The notes under the pieces were generated by a model. The model was given only the letters and a program-made list of their open reading frames with translations, was not told the DNA's origin and made no database searches. A DNA stretch of 64,000 nt from Deinococcus aetherius (GTDB lineage: Bacteria > Deinococcota > Deinococci > Deinococcales > Deinococcaceae), in assembly GCF_025997855.1 (NCBI RefSeq), contig NZ_AP026561.1, forward strand, positions 124,001 to 188,000. The letters are read 5' to 3'. Shown in pieces: positions 1-8,848 of this stretch. The first letter of the stretch is position 1. Each line of letters begins with the position of its first letter. The translations under genes were made by a program, and so were the position numbers.

Positions 1-296
1 GAGGACGGTGCGAAGGGCGGGAACGGCCCGAACCGCTCTGGCTCGGCCGGGTGCCGAAACGGTGGGAGGGCTGGGCCGGGGGTTCGTGAAGGCTGTCGCC
101 GGGTCTCGTGAACCCCGTCCTTCCCGTTCTCAGTTCCCGCTCACGTCCCCGAAGTGTAGGGCCGGGCCGAAATGAGCGACGGTAACTCAGCCGCCGGGCC
201 CGGCCTGCGGTGGGGAAGGGTTCTCCTCTCACCGTGGTGCCAGAAGGCGGCCTCCCCACGGGGCCGGAGCGGCGTGGGGAGGCCGGGGGGTGGGGC
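1..296. other. Gene-free left edge
   Basis: I see no credible gene here. Only the terminator-like hairpin at 249-284, lying downstream of the minus-strand acyltransferase gene, stands out. Confidence 0.5.
249..284 (-). terminator. Hairpin downstream of the O-acyltransferase gene
   Basis: A perfect 12-bp inverted repeat (arms 249-260 and 273-284, 12-nt loop) begins 12 bp past the stop codon of the minus-strand acyltransferase. The following T stretch on that strand is short and broken, so termination is plausible but not certain. Confidence 0.55.
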
Positions 297-1667
297 TCAG
301 AACTGGTAGTAGAGGAAGGTGCTGTTGGCACCGTTCATGAAGAGGTAGGCGAGGAGCAGGCTCAGGGCGTACACGGGGGCCCAGCGCACCGTCTTGGGGA
401 AGCGGATGTCCCAGGTCTCGGGCAGGGTGTTCACGGCCACGAAGCACAGCACGCACAGCACCATCAGGGTCTGGGGGATGTCCCCATTGCCCGTGCCGAT
501 GCCCACCATCTTGCCCAGCCAGTCGAGGGCCATGGACAGGCTCTCGGAGCGGAAGAACACCCAGCCCACGATCACCAGGAGGAAGGTGCCCCAGCGGTAC
601 AGCAGGGGCGGCCAGCGCTTCAGCCAGGGCTGGAGGGCGCGGTCGATCACCAGCAGAATGCCGTGGTAGGCTCCCCAGATCACGAAGGTCCAGTTCGCCC
701 CGTGCCAGAGGCCGCCCAACAGCATCACGATCACGAGGTTGACGTTCGTGCGGGTGGGCCCCTTGCGGTTGCCGCCCAGGCTGATGTACAGGTAGTCGCG
801 CAGCCACGAACTCAGGCTGATGTGCCAGCGCCGCCAGAAGTCGCCGATTCCGAGCGCCTTGTAGGGCGCGTTGAAGTTCTGCGGGATGCGGATGCCGAAG
901 AGGTAGCCCAGGCCGACCGCCATATCCGAGTACCCGCTGAAGTCGAAGTAGAGCTGGAAGGTGTAGCCCAGCGCGGCCACCCACGCGCCCAGCATGGAGA
1001 GGTCCCCGTGGTTGGCGAGCATGGGGTCGACCAACCGCGCGATGGTGTCGGCGATCACCACCTTCTTGATCAGGCCGACGGCGAAGAAGCCGACGCCGAG
1101 CGCCATCTGGTCGGTTTGGGGCGGCTTGTCGATCCGCTCGAGGTCGGCCTCGATCTGCCGGAAGCGCACGATGGGCCCGGCGACGAGCTGCGAGAAGAGG
1201 CTGACGTAGGTCAGGTACTCGAAGATGTTGCTCGTGGCGCGCACCCGGCCCGCCGCCACGTCCACGACGTAGGAGATCGTGTGGAAGGTGTAGAAGCTGA
1301 TGCCGATGGGCAAGATGATGTTCAGGAGGGGCGGCGCGATGGCGGGGTCGACCGCGTGCAGGCTCTCGGCGAAGAAGTTGTAGTACTTGAAAAAGCCCAG
1401 CAGCGCCAAGTCCACGCAAATCGTGCCGATCATCCAGGCCCGCTTGGTCTTCTGGTCCTGGGCCCGCTGGATCATCAGGCCCGAGCCGAAGCTCACCAGG
1501 CTGGAAAACAGCATCAGGAAGCAAAAACGCCAGTCCCAGTACCCGTAGAAGATGTACCCGCTAATCGTCAGCAGGATGTAGCGGGCCTGCTTTTCCCGCA
1601 GCAGCCAGAACAGCGCGAAGACGACGGGCAGGAATGCGAAGAGGAAGATGTCGGAATTAAAGACCAT
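297..1667 (-). CDS. MBOAT-family O-acyltransferase (AlgI-like)
   Basis: A polytopic inner-membrane protein of 456 aa, near the usual length of AlgI/PatA-type MBOAT proteins. This family passes acetyl groups across the membrane for O-acetylation of alginate or other exopolysaccharides. The signature block around residues 277-300 (FWRRWHISLSSWLRDYLYI) and the conserved histidines in LWHG (His322) and YHG (about His335) are present. It overlaps the 3' end of the upstream SGNH-like gene by 11 bp, so the two are probably translated as a pair, as AlgI is with AlgJ/AlgX or DltB with DltD. The acceptor polysaccharide is inferred from the neighbouring locus. Confidence 0.93.
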   Translation of the reverse strand: MVFNSDIFLFAFLPVVFALFWLLREKQARYILLTISGYIFYGYWDWRFCFLMLFSSLVSFGSGLMIQRAQDQKTKRAWMIGTICVDLALLGFFKYYNFFAESLHAVDPAIAPPLLNIILPIGISFYTFHTISYVVDVAAGRVRATSNIFEYLTYVSLFSQLVAGPIVRFRQIEADLERIDKPPQTDQMALGVGFFAVGLIKKVVIADTIARLVDPMLANHGDLSMLGAWVAALGYTFQLYFDFSGYSDMAVGLGYLFGIRIPQNFNAPYKALGIGDFWRRWHISLSSWLRDYLYISLGGNRKGPTRTNVNLVIVMLLGGLWHGANWTFVIWGAYHGILLVIDRALQPWLKRWPPLLYRWGTFLLVIVGWVFFRSESLSMALDWLGKMVGIGTGNGDIPQTLMVLCVLCFVAVNTLPETWDIRFPKTVRWAPVYALSLLLAYLFMNGANSTFLYYQF

Positions 1668-2760
1668 TGGGGTTCCCCTGGGGACTCAGCGGTCGCGCCC
1701 GGAGCGAGGTGGGCCGGTCGAGGACGGGCGCGCCGCCCTCCTCGCCCAGCAGGCGGCTGCTCAGCAGCTCCGCTCCCCGGTTGTCGATGTGCGCGCAGTC
1801 GTACCAGTCCTGCGCGTTGCTGCCGAAGCGCTCGGGTGAGGCGTAGTCGCGCACGGTCACGCCGGTGCGGCGGCCGAGGTCCTGTAGGGCGGCGCGGGTC
1901 TCGGCGAGCAGCCTCGTGTAGCGGGTCTGGCTGGCGAGCAGGCGGGTGGTGGCCGGGTGCAGCGGGGAAATCCAGATTTCCACCTGACCGCCGTCTGATT
2001 GCACCTCGCGCACCAGGGTCTCCAGGTACCCCCAGCGGCGGGGCGAGAGGGACCGCATTCCCCCGTAGGTGGTGAGATAGCCCGGCAGGCAGGCGTTCAC
2101 TTCGCGCGTCAGATCGAAGGTCCCGGCAGCCCGCTGCTGTTCACGGCCAGGGTAATGCAGGTAGCCGTTGGCCGTGAACTGCATGAAGGGCACCCGGTTC
2201 TCAGAGCGCGCCCTCGCCGCCACCACCTTGAAGGTGTCTCTCAGGAAGTCGACGGTGAACATGTCCTTGACACGGCTGGCGTTCGCTGAGAGACCCACGA
2301 GCGCCGCTCCTCCCTGGTCGCGGTTGAGCATCCCGCGCAGCTCCGCGTTGGTGCGGAAGTTCGGGAAGAATTGGTCGTCGTTGTGCAGGGCTTCCACATC
2401 CAGCCCCAGCATGACCCGTCGAATGGGGGCACCCTGCGCCTTCGCCCAGCGGTAGATCGCCAGGTAATCCTCCGCCTTGGCCGCGTCCACCGTGAAGTTG
2501 AAAAAGCGCAGTCCGGTCTTCTCGCTGAAAACCTCCGGGTCGAGCTTCATGCTGCGGCTTGATCCCAGGATCAACCCCTGAACCGGGGCCTGCCGCTGAT
2601 AGGCGCGGAAGAAATCCATCTTCTGCCGCCGAGCGTCCAGGGTGACGGTGGGAAAGCGGCCTCCCCCGAACTGGCCGTGGGGGTCCACATACCAGAGCAG
2701 GCCGCCCAACGCGATCACGAAAACCGCCAACCAGCCGAGCACGGCGCCTAGAAAGCGCAT
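1657..2760 (-). CDS. SGNH-like partner of the MBOAT acyltransferase
   Basis: About 367 aa with one N-terminal transmembrane segment (signal anchor) and an extracytoplasmic domain. GSSRS near residue 70 resembles an SGNH nucleophile block, and a C-terminal DCAHIDNRG supplies the Asp-x-x-His pair expected for such a fold. In AlgI/AlgJ/AlgX and DltB/DltD systems a protein of this type completes acyl transfer outside the membrane. The start at 2760 (MRFLG) gives a cleaner signal than the upstream in-frame ATG at 2787. No family can be named firmly from sequence alone; the role comes from motif and position. Confidence 0.72.
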   Translation of the reverse strand: MRFLGAVLGWLAVFVIALGGLLWYVDPHGQFGGGRFPTVTLDARRQKMDFFRAYQRQAPVQGLILGSSRSMKLDPEVFSEKTGLRFFNFTVDAAKAEDYLAIYRWAKAQGAPIRRVMLGLDVEALHNDDQFFPNFRTNAELRGMLNRDQGGAALVGLSANASRVKDMFTVDFLRDTFKVVAARARSENRVPFMQFTANGYLHYPGREQQRAAGTFDLTREVNACLPGYLTTYGGMRSLSPRRWGYLETLVREVQSDGGQVEIWISPLHPATTRLLASQTRYTRLLAETRAALQDLGRRTGVTVRDYASPERFGSNAQDWYDCAHIDNRGAELLSSRLLGEEGGAPVLDRPTSLRARPLSPQGNPNGL

Positions 2761-2787
2761 GGCCACCCCACTCCGGGATCTCCGCAC

Positions 2788-3769
2788 GCCCGGCGGCGGG
2801 TGCGTGGCTGTCTACCAGGCTGTAAATACGTCACACTCATGTTCACCTCTGGGGTTGCCGGAACGCCCAACACTTACGGGAAGCCCGGCAGGCACAGGAA
2901 GGGGCGGTGAAACGCCCAGGGCCCCGTTGTCGTCGGGAAGGCCACCCAGACGCTGCGCCTGCGGTCCAGTCAGTATTCATCTCTAACAACCTGAGCCACG
3001 GTTGCTCAGCAGCCCAGGACCTGGCCCCTTCAGGGGCATGTCGAAGGCGTCTGTGCGCCGCTTTCGGCATGCTTTCGAAAGAGGAGGACTTCCCCATCTC
3101 CTCAACGTCTTAATCTGGCAGCTCCCCCTCTTGGCGCACCCCTACCCCTCCTCCCCCGTGCCCGATGAGCGTGCAAAGTCGCCGAACTTGGGCTCCCACA
3201 CAGAGTTTATCGTTTTTCCCTCTGCAAGAGAGCTGGGGCTCTCCTCCTCCTGAGGGCGACGCGAAGAACAGCACAGACCTTAATTTCTTAACCTGTAATT
3301 AAGCTGAAATAAAAGGGACATTAACTTAGCGGCACCGGGATGCGATGAACCTCGACCACTGAACCGGGCACCTGGGTCGAGCGGAGCAAGTGGTGCGACC
3401 GACCTGGAGGCAAAACGTGTTGTATTTACCTATGTTTGAGGGTGGAACTCTCGGCGCGAGGCGCCTGGGAATTCCGAACGAGAGTGGAAAACGAAGGGAA
3501 TGGGACTGGTGGGCACAGACCGGCCGGGGATCAGCGCCCCGTGCGGTCGTCCGGGCCAGGGAAGTACGGCGACGGCTCCCATGTGAGGCCATCGGCCGAC
3601 ACGCCTAGCGGTGTGACCCAGATACGGGGCGAACGATTGCCCCGCTCGACCGAGCCCAGAACGTAGCCCCGCCCCGACCAGCGGGCGAACTCTTCCGCGC
3701 AGGTCAGTGCCGCAGCGTCTCGCTGCCCGCACGTCCTTGCTGCTGGACCTTCTAACCCAGGAGTTTTCC
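2788..3769. other. Long intergenic region with an AT-rich core
   Basis: Nearly 1 kb between divergent genes with no convincing coding sequence; open frames here have no recognisable content. Around 3190-3440 it becomes AT-rich and contains an inverted repeat (CTTAATT at 3279-3285 and AATTAAG at 3297-3303). It probably holds promoters for the SGNH/MBOAT pair and for the beta-helix lipoprotein gene. Confidence 0.5.
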
Positions 3770-6196
3770 ATGACCTCTTTCCCCATTCGCACGAGCACCA
3801 CCCTGTTCAAACTCACCCTGCTCGGCCTGCCCCTGCTGCTGGCCGCGTGCTCGAACTCGGATTCCACCCCGCCGACCCCAGAGACGACGCTGACCGCCCC
3901 CGCCTCCAGCTCGCCCGCAGCGACCCTCGAGGCCGAGCAGGGCCAGACCCTCGTGCTGCCGGGCACCGACCTGTCGGCGCAGGCTGCGGTCGAGCCCGGA
4001 GCCCCCACGGGGGGGCAGGTTATCAGCGACTCGAACGCCAGCGGGGGTCAGGCGGTCAGCCTGCTCTCGACCGGCAGCGCCGTGCGCTTCACCGTGCCTG
4101 CGGGAGCCGCGTCCGGGAACTACACGGTTCGGGTGCAGGGCCGCGCCGTGGCTTACAACGGCAACCCCATCGTCGCCGTGCAACTCAACGGCAGTGAGAA
4201 GGGCCGGGTAGAACTCACGACCACCTCCTACTCCGCCTTCACAGTGGGCACTTTTGCGCTGAAGGCGGGCGACGTCCTCACCGTGGTGTTCACCAACGAC
4301 GCGTACGGCGGCACGCCCTCCACGGACCGCAACGCCGTGGTGGACTATTTGATCCTCGACCCGGCGAGCACGGGCTCCACCTCCGGCGGCACGGCGGTGA
4401 AGGTGGACGCGGTGCCGGGGGCGGGCGCGAGGACCAGCGGAAGCTACGTCACGTTGCTCGGCAACGGCGCCACCGCAAACCTCACGGTTCCCACCGGGGT
4501 GAGCGGCACCTACCGGCTGCAACTTCAGGCCAAGGGAGACGTGTTCCAGGGTGAACCCGTGGTCGAGGTTCGCAAGGGCGGCGCGGTCCTCGGCAAGGTG
4601 ACGGTGGGCGCCACGGCCGGGCTGTACGACGTCGGCAACCTCTCGCTGCAGCCGGGGGACCAGCTGAACGTGGTCTTCGTCAACGACTACTCGACGGGGC
4701 CTTGGCCGAACGACCGCAACGCCATGATCGACTACGGCGTGTTCACGCCCGTTACCACGGCGGCTCCCGCGCCGGTGGCGGCCCCCACTCCTACCCCCAC
4801 CCCCGCCCCCACCCCCACGGCGACGGTCACGACAGGCACCGACGTGAAGACGTTCGGCGCGAGGGGAGACGGCCGCACCGACGACACGGCCGCCCTTCAG
4901 CGGGCCGCCGACAGCAAGCAGAGCCTCTACTTCCCGGCGGGCACCTACGTGGTCTCGAAGCCGGTCGTGTTCAACTCCACCTCGGGGCAGGTCATTACGG
5001 GCGACCCGGCCGCGCTGATCAAGATCTCGAGCGCCTGGAACAACGGGGGGGCGAACTTCGGCGCGCTGACCTTCAGAAATCCGACCAACCTCACGGTGAA
5101 GTCGCTGGCCTTCAAGGGCTTCACCAACCTGGGCGACACCTGGGGTTCAAGTCGGCAGGAGGGCATCCAGGTGTACGGTGGCAGCAACGTCACCTTCGAC
5201 GGCATCACGGTGGACAGCGCCCATTCCTTCGGAATCAACGGGGACGACGTGAGCGGCTACAAGGTCACGGGCAGCAAGATGACCTATATCCACGGCAGCG
5301 GTATCGGCTGCGGCAACTGCACGAACGTCGTGGTTTCAGGCAACTACGTCACGGGGACCGCCGACCCGAGTACCCCGATGGATCAGGGCAACAACACGTC
5401 TGGCATCGGCATCTTCCTCCAGAACGGGAGCGGCGCCCTGATCGAGAACAACACGATCAAGAACCAGTGGGACACGGCGACCAAGACCGAGGGCATGAGC
5501 AACGTGACCTACCGGGGGAACACGGTCGATACCTTCGGCAAGGACGCCATCAAGGTGATGTACCTTCCCAACGATCAGGGCGGCAGCGGCCAGGTCGTCA
5601 AGAACGCCCTGATCGAGAACAACGTCGTCAGGAACTTTACCCACTGGCGCTACGACGGCACGGGCGGCCTCCTGGTTGCCGGCGTGGACGGAGCGACCCT
5701 GCGCGGCAACACAGTCTACGGCCCCGGCAAATCCATCGATTCCAACGGGATCACCGTCGCCAGCTTCTCGGACAACGTCCCCCAGAACCGCAACGTCACG
5801 GTCGAGGACAACACGGTCTTCGAGGCCCGCAGGGGCATGGTGATCAAGAGCGACACCGCCACGGTGGCCCGGCGCAACCGCTTCTCCAGCACGAGCGGCG
5901 CGATGACCCGCTGCGTCGACCTGGATCGCGGAAACGGCACGGTGCTGGAGGACAACACCTTCGAGGGCTTCACGAACATCTGCGTCCTGGCCTACAACAG
6001 CATCGACAATATCACCCTCCAGCGCAACACCTACAAGAGCGGCCAGGCCGGGCTGTGGCTGAACGCGAACGATTCCACCGGCTTCAAGGTTCTCAGCAAC
6101 TCCTTCGAGAACGTGCCCGAGCCGCTGCCCTACCAGGGCACCGTGGCTCAGTGCAGCGGCAATACAGGCACCGGCGTTCGTAGCGAGTGCCGTTAA
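3770..6196 (+). CDS. Beta-helix lipoprotein with two CBM60-like modules
   Basis: 808 aa from ATG 3770, chosen because AGGAG lies at 3759-3763 and a lipoprotein signal follows (lipobox LLAAC, Cys27). Residues about 52-198 and 208-327 are two related beta-rich modules, each ending in a NDxY...DRNxxxDY motif (176-193, 305-322) like the calcium-binding loop of CBM60/CBM36-type carbohydrate-binding domains. A Pro-Thr linker (about 330-355) leads to a pectate-lyase-superfamily right-handed beta-helix (358-808) opening with VKTFGARGDGRTDD. Such helices occur in polysaccharide lyases, hydrolases and C5-epimerases. Being surface-anchored beside an exopolysaccharide locus, it probably trims, epimerises or binds that polymer; I cannot tell which. 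Confidence 0.85.
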   Translation: MTSFPIRTSTTLFKLTLLGLPLLLAACSNSDSTPPTPETTLTAPASSSPAATLEAEQGQTLVLPGTDLSAQAAVEPGAPTGGQVISDSNASGGQAVSLLSTGSAVRFTVPAGAASGNYTVRVQGRAVAYNGNPIVAVQLNGSEKGRVELTTTSYSAFTVGTFALKAGDVLTVVFTNDAYGGTPSTDRNAVVDYLILDPASTGSTSGGTAVKVDAVPGAGARTSGSYVTLLGNGATANLTVPTGVSGTYRLQLQAKGDVFQGEPVVEVRKGGAVLGKVTVGATAGLYDVGNLSLQPGDQLNVVFVNDYSTGPWPNDRNAMIDYGVFTPVTTAAPAPVAAPTPTPTPAPTPTATVTTGTDVKTFGARGDGRTDDTAALQRAADSKQSLYFPAGTYVVSKPVVFNSTSGQVITGDPAALIKISSAWNNGGANFGALTFRNPTNLTVKSLAFKGFTNLGDTWGSSRQEGIQVYGGSNVTFDGITVDSAHSFGINGDDVSGYKVTGSKMTYIHGSGIGCGNCTNVVVSGNYVTGTADPSTPMDQGNNTSGIGIFLQNGSGALIENNTIKNQWDTATKTEGMSNVTYRGNTVDTFGKDAIKVMYLPNDQGGSGQVVKNALIENNVVRNFTHWRYDGTGGLLVAGVDGATLRGNTVYGPGKSIDSNGITVASFSDNVPQNRNVTVEDNTVFEARRGMVIKSDTATVARRNRFSSTSGAMTRCVDLDRGNGTVLEDNTFEGFTNICVLAYNSIDNITLQRNTYKSGQAGLWLNANDSTGFKVLSNSFENVPEPLPYQGTVAQCSGNTGTGVRSECR
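4785..4830 (+). repeat. Pro-Thr linker repeat
   Basis: A C-rich low-complexity tract encodes alternating Pro-Thr/Pro-Ala residues that separate the binding modules from the beta-helix. It is a typical flexible extracellular linker and a likely site of length variation. Confidence 0.75.
5438..5495 (+). repeat. 58-nt block identical to the neighbouring paralog (copy 1)
   Basis: These 58 nt are identical to 7844-7901 in the second beta-helix gene and encode LIENNTIKNQWDTATKTEG. Flanking sequence is clearly diverged between the two genes, so the identity stands out. Confidence 0.9.
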
Positions 6197-6429
6197 GGCC
6201 AGCTCCCGACCGACCCTGCCCCCGCGACCCCTCCCCTGCTCCCGCTCACACCGGGACGGGAGGGGCCTTCGCTTGGTCCGCACAAGCGCCCCTCATCTCA
6301 ACGGCGGATGGGATTTGAGCCACGGGCCCAGGCCGCCACTCATCAAATCTTTTCCACATCCGGTCTGCTTATAGTCTTGAACGGCCAAGACGTAGATGGC
6401 CGCTGTTTCTTGCTGTGTCGCCTGAAGCG

Positions 6430-6452
6430 AACTTCCTGTTTTTAGGGAAGTT
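6430..6452. repeat. Inverted repeat 1 upstream of the second beta-helix gene
   Basis: 7-bp arms AACTTCC (6430-6436) and GGAAGTT (6446-6452) enclose a T-rich 9-nt loop. It may be an operator or RNA hairpin. Confidence 0.6.
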
Positions 6453-6481
6453 GACGTTTTGTCTTCGTCATCTCCATCAAT

Positions 6482-6509
6482 CTCCAACCGTCATAAATGA
6501 CGGTTGGAG
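6482..6509. promoter_or_regulatory. Perfect 12-bp inverted repeat, candidate operator or hairpin
   Basis: CTCCAACCGTCA (6482-6493) and TGACGGTTGGAG (6498-6509) are perfect complements around a TAAA loop. A second hairpin, TACTGCT (6513-6519)/AGCAGTA (6525-6531), follows at once. There is no long T tract after the first, so it may be an operator or a 5'-leader structure rather than a terminator. Confidence 0.65.
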
Positions 6510-6607
6510 CATTACTGCTTTTTGAGCAGTAGTGTTTTAATTTTCCTTAACAAAGGCGAAGTTTTTCATTTACAAAGGCTTCATTCCAAAGTAAGGTTGC
6601 TGACGTT

Positions 6608-8581
6608 ATGAATCAGACTCAGGTTGCTTCCCGTTCATCATTCGCTCTGCTCGTCACCGCCGCGCTGCTGGTGGGGTGTGGAGTTTCCCGGCCGGGGGGC
6701 ACGTCGGGCGGAGAGGAAGTCGCCCAGCAACTGGAGGCGGAGCGCGCCGGCACCGTCTCGCTGTCCGCGAACGAGGTCCAGGCGCTGACGGTGGTTGACT
6801 CTGGGGTGCCCAACGGGGGGAAGGTAATCAGTGACGCCGCCGCGAGCGGGGGGCAGGCGGTGAAGCTGCTCAGCAACGGCAACGCCGTGCGCTTCACGGT
6901 GCCTGCGGGGTCGGCGGCGGGGAACTACACGGTGCGGGTGCGGGGGCGGGGGGACCTCTGGGGCAACCTCTACCGGGAGAGCCCCATCGTGACCCTGCGG
7001 GTGAACGGGGCGGAGAAGGGCAGGGTTGAGCTGAGCAGCGCGACCTACGCCGTCTTCACGGTGGGGACCTTCGCTCTCAAACCGGGCGACACCCTCGACG
7101 TGACCTTCATCAACGACGCCTATGACGGCGCCAACGACCGCAACGCCGTCATCGACTACCTGATCATCGACCCGGCGGGCACGACCTCGGCGCCCACCTC
7201 CCCGAGCACCCCCACTCCCGCGCCGGGCACCGTTTCGGGGAATGCGGTGGATGTCAGGAGTTTCGGTGCCAAGGGTGACGGGGTGACCGACGACACCGCA
7301 GCTCTGAACCGCGCTGCCGCCGGGGCGGCCGGGAAGGACATCCTCTTTCCGGCAGGCACTTACCTCGTGAGCGGCCCCGTGGTCTTCGCCAACCTGAACG
7401 GGCGGACAGTGAGCGGCGCGGGGGCCACGATCAAGGCGGCGCCGAGCTGGGTTCAACGCGGAAGGGACATCGGCATCCTGACCTTCAGGAACGCGCGCGA
7501 CGTGACCATTCGGGGGTTTACCCTCCAGGGCTTCGCCAACCGCAACATCTCGGCTTTCGCCTACCGCATGGACGGCCTGATCGTGGAATACAGCCAGAAC
7601 GTCACCGTGGAGGGCACGGAGGTGCGCGAGGTCCAGTCCGTCGGCATCAACGGCGAACATTCTCAGGGCTTCAAGGTGCTGGACAGCCGAAGCCTGCGGG
7701 CTCACGGCCACGGCATGGGGTGCGAGGACTGCCGCAACAGCGTGTTCCGGGGCAACACCATCGTGGGCGATGCCGACCCGAACGCCTCAGTGTCCAACCA
7801 GAACACGGGCATCGGGCTGATGCTGCAACTGGGAGACACCGTCCTGATCGAGAACAACACGATCAAGAACCAGTGGGACACGGCGACCAAGACCGAGGGC
7901 ACGAACAACGTGACCTACCGGGGCAATACCGTGGACGTGTTTGGCAAAGACGGGATCAAAATCCAGTCCTTCCCGAGTGGCGGCGTCAACCGGGTGTACG
8001 GCGGCGTGATCGAGAACAACAGGGTGAGCGGTGGCCGGCGCTGGCGTAAGGATGGGGGCGGACTCGCACTGCTTCAGGGCGTGGTCGGGGGCAGGATCAG
8101 CGGCAACAAACTCTACGGTCTGGGCAACCCGAATGTTCCGGACACGGGCATCGTGCTCAACACGTTCGGCAGCCCGACGCGGGACGTCGTGGTTGAGGAC
8201 AACGAGGTCAAGAACGCGTACGTCGGTCTGATGCTGGCGGCCGAGAACGGCACGGTGGTCCGCCACAACACCTTCACGAGTGACGCCCGCTCCATGAAGA
8301 CCTGTATCGAGATTCCCGGCAGCCCGAACAGCCTGATCGAGGGAAACACCTTCAGCGGGTTCCGGGAGATCTGCACGGTGGTCTACGGCGGCCGGGACAC
8401 GACCATCGGGCGCAACACCTACCGTGACGGTGACACTGGAGTTTTCGTCAACGGAAGCACCCAGCCGGGCTACCGGATCCTGAACAACACGTTTGACAGC
8501 ACAGTGTCGCGTCCCATCAACATCCAAGGCAGCCCGACCTGCTCGGGTAATACCGGCGCCGTTCCGAAGGTGTGCCAGTAG
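6608..8581 (+). CDS. Beta-helix lipoprotein with one CBM60-like module
   Basis: 657 aa, paralog of the preceding beta-helix gene. The signal ends in lipobox LLVGC (Cys24). A single carbohydrate-binding-like module (about 42-190) ends in NDAYDGANDRNAVIDY, followed by a Ser/Thr/Pro linker and a beta-helix beginning VRSFGAKGDGVTDD (about 214-657). Both paralogs end with a CSGNTG...C motif. Compared with its neighbour it lacks the second binding module. It is probably an outer-surface protein acting on the exopolysaccharide; lyase, hydrolase, epimerase and pure binding roles all remain open. Confidence 0.84.
   Translation: MNQTQVASRSSFALLVTAALLVGCGVSRPGGTSGGEEVAQQLEAERAGTVSLSANEVQALTVVDSGVPNGGKVISDAAASGGQAVKLLSNGNAVRFTVPAGSAAGNYTVRVRGRGDLWGNLYRESPIVTLRVNGAEKGRVELSSATYAVFTVGTFALKPGDTLDVTFINDAYDGANDRNAVIDYLIIDPAGTTSAPTSPSTPTPAPGTVSGNAVDVRSFGAKGDGVTDDTAALNRAAAGAAGKDILFPAGTYLVSGPVVFANLNGRTVSGAGATIKAAPSWVQRGRDIGILTFRNARDVTIRGFTLQGFANRNISAFAYRMDGLIVEYSQNVTVEGTEVREVQSVGINGEHSQGFKVLDSRSLRAHGHGMGCEDCRNSVFRGNTIVGDADPNASVSNQNTGIGLMLQLGDTVLIENNTIKNQWDTATKTEGTNNVTYRGNTVDVFGKDGIKIQSFPSGGVNRVYGGVIENNRVSGGRRWRKDGGGLALLQGVVGGRISGNKLYGLGNPNVPDTGIVLNTFGSPTRDVVVEDNEVKNAYVGLMLAAENGTVVRHNTFTSDARSMKTCIEIPGSPNSLIEGNTFSGFREICTVVYGGRDTTIGRNTYRDGDTGVFVNGSTQPGYRILNNTFDSTVSRPINIQGSPTCSGNTGAVPKVCQ
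7844..7901 (+). repeat. 58-nt block identical to the neighbouring paralog (copy 2)
   Basis: Second copy of the block at 5438-5495, in the same position of the beta-helix, suggesting recent gene conversion or strong constraint on this strand of the helix. Confidence 0.9.
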
Positions 8582-8805
8582 GATTCGAACGCTGAGTCCG
8601 ACCCGTTCGCAGCGACTTCCCAAGCAGCCAGGTCAGGCTCCGAGACAGGGGGCGCAGGAGAAACGGCAGGTCGCCTTCCACCGGCCACCTCACTTCGACC
8701 GCCCACCATCCCGACTTTTCGCCTCGCCCGGGCTGGAGGGGTTGGAAGTTCCTCTCTCCGGGGCTGCGGGGAAACCGGAGAACGAGCTTCCCCCGATTCG
8801 TCAGC

Positions 8806-8834
8806 GAAAGCCCCGCCCTCTTTCGGCGGGGCTT
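8806..8834. terminator. Bidirectional terminator between convergent genes
   Basis: AAGCCCCGCC (8808-8817) pairs perfectly with GGCGGGGCTT (8825-8834) across a 7-nt loop. It sits between the plus-strand beta-helix gene and the minus-strand glycosyltransferase and can serve both; the minus strand runs on into TTTCGC. Confidence 0.8.
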
Positions 8835-8848
8835 CTCCTGTCTTCGGC

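Larger units (their letters stand above)
6197..6607. other. AT-rich intergenic region with three hairpins
   Basis: About 410 bp between the two beta-helix genes with no credible gene. From about 6330 base composition is far more AT-rich than in the genes. Three inverted repeats lie in a row at 6430-6452, 6482-6509 and 6513-6531. The promoter of the second beta-helix gene must lie here. Confidence 0.6.

Noticed and set aside
210..2075. 621-codon open frame on the plus strand opposite the acyltransferase and SGNH genes
   Set aside because: Low-complexity His/Gln/Glu/Val-rich composition, typical of the antisense of a high-GC gene; the minus-strand products are recognisable.
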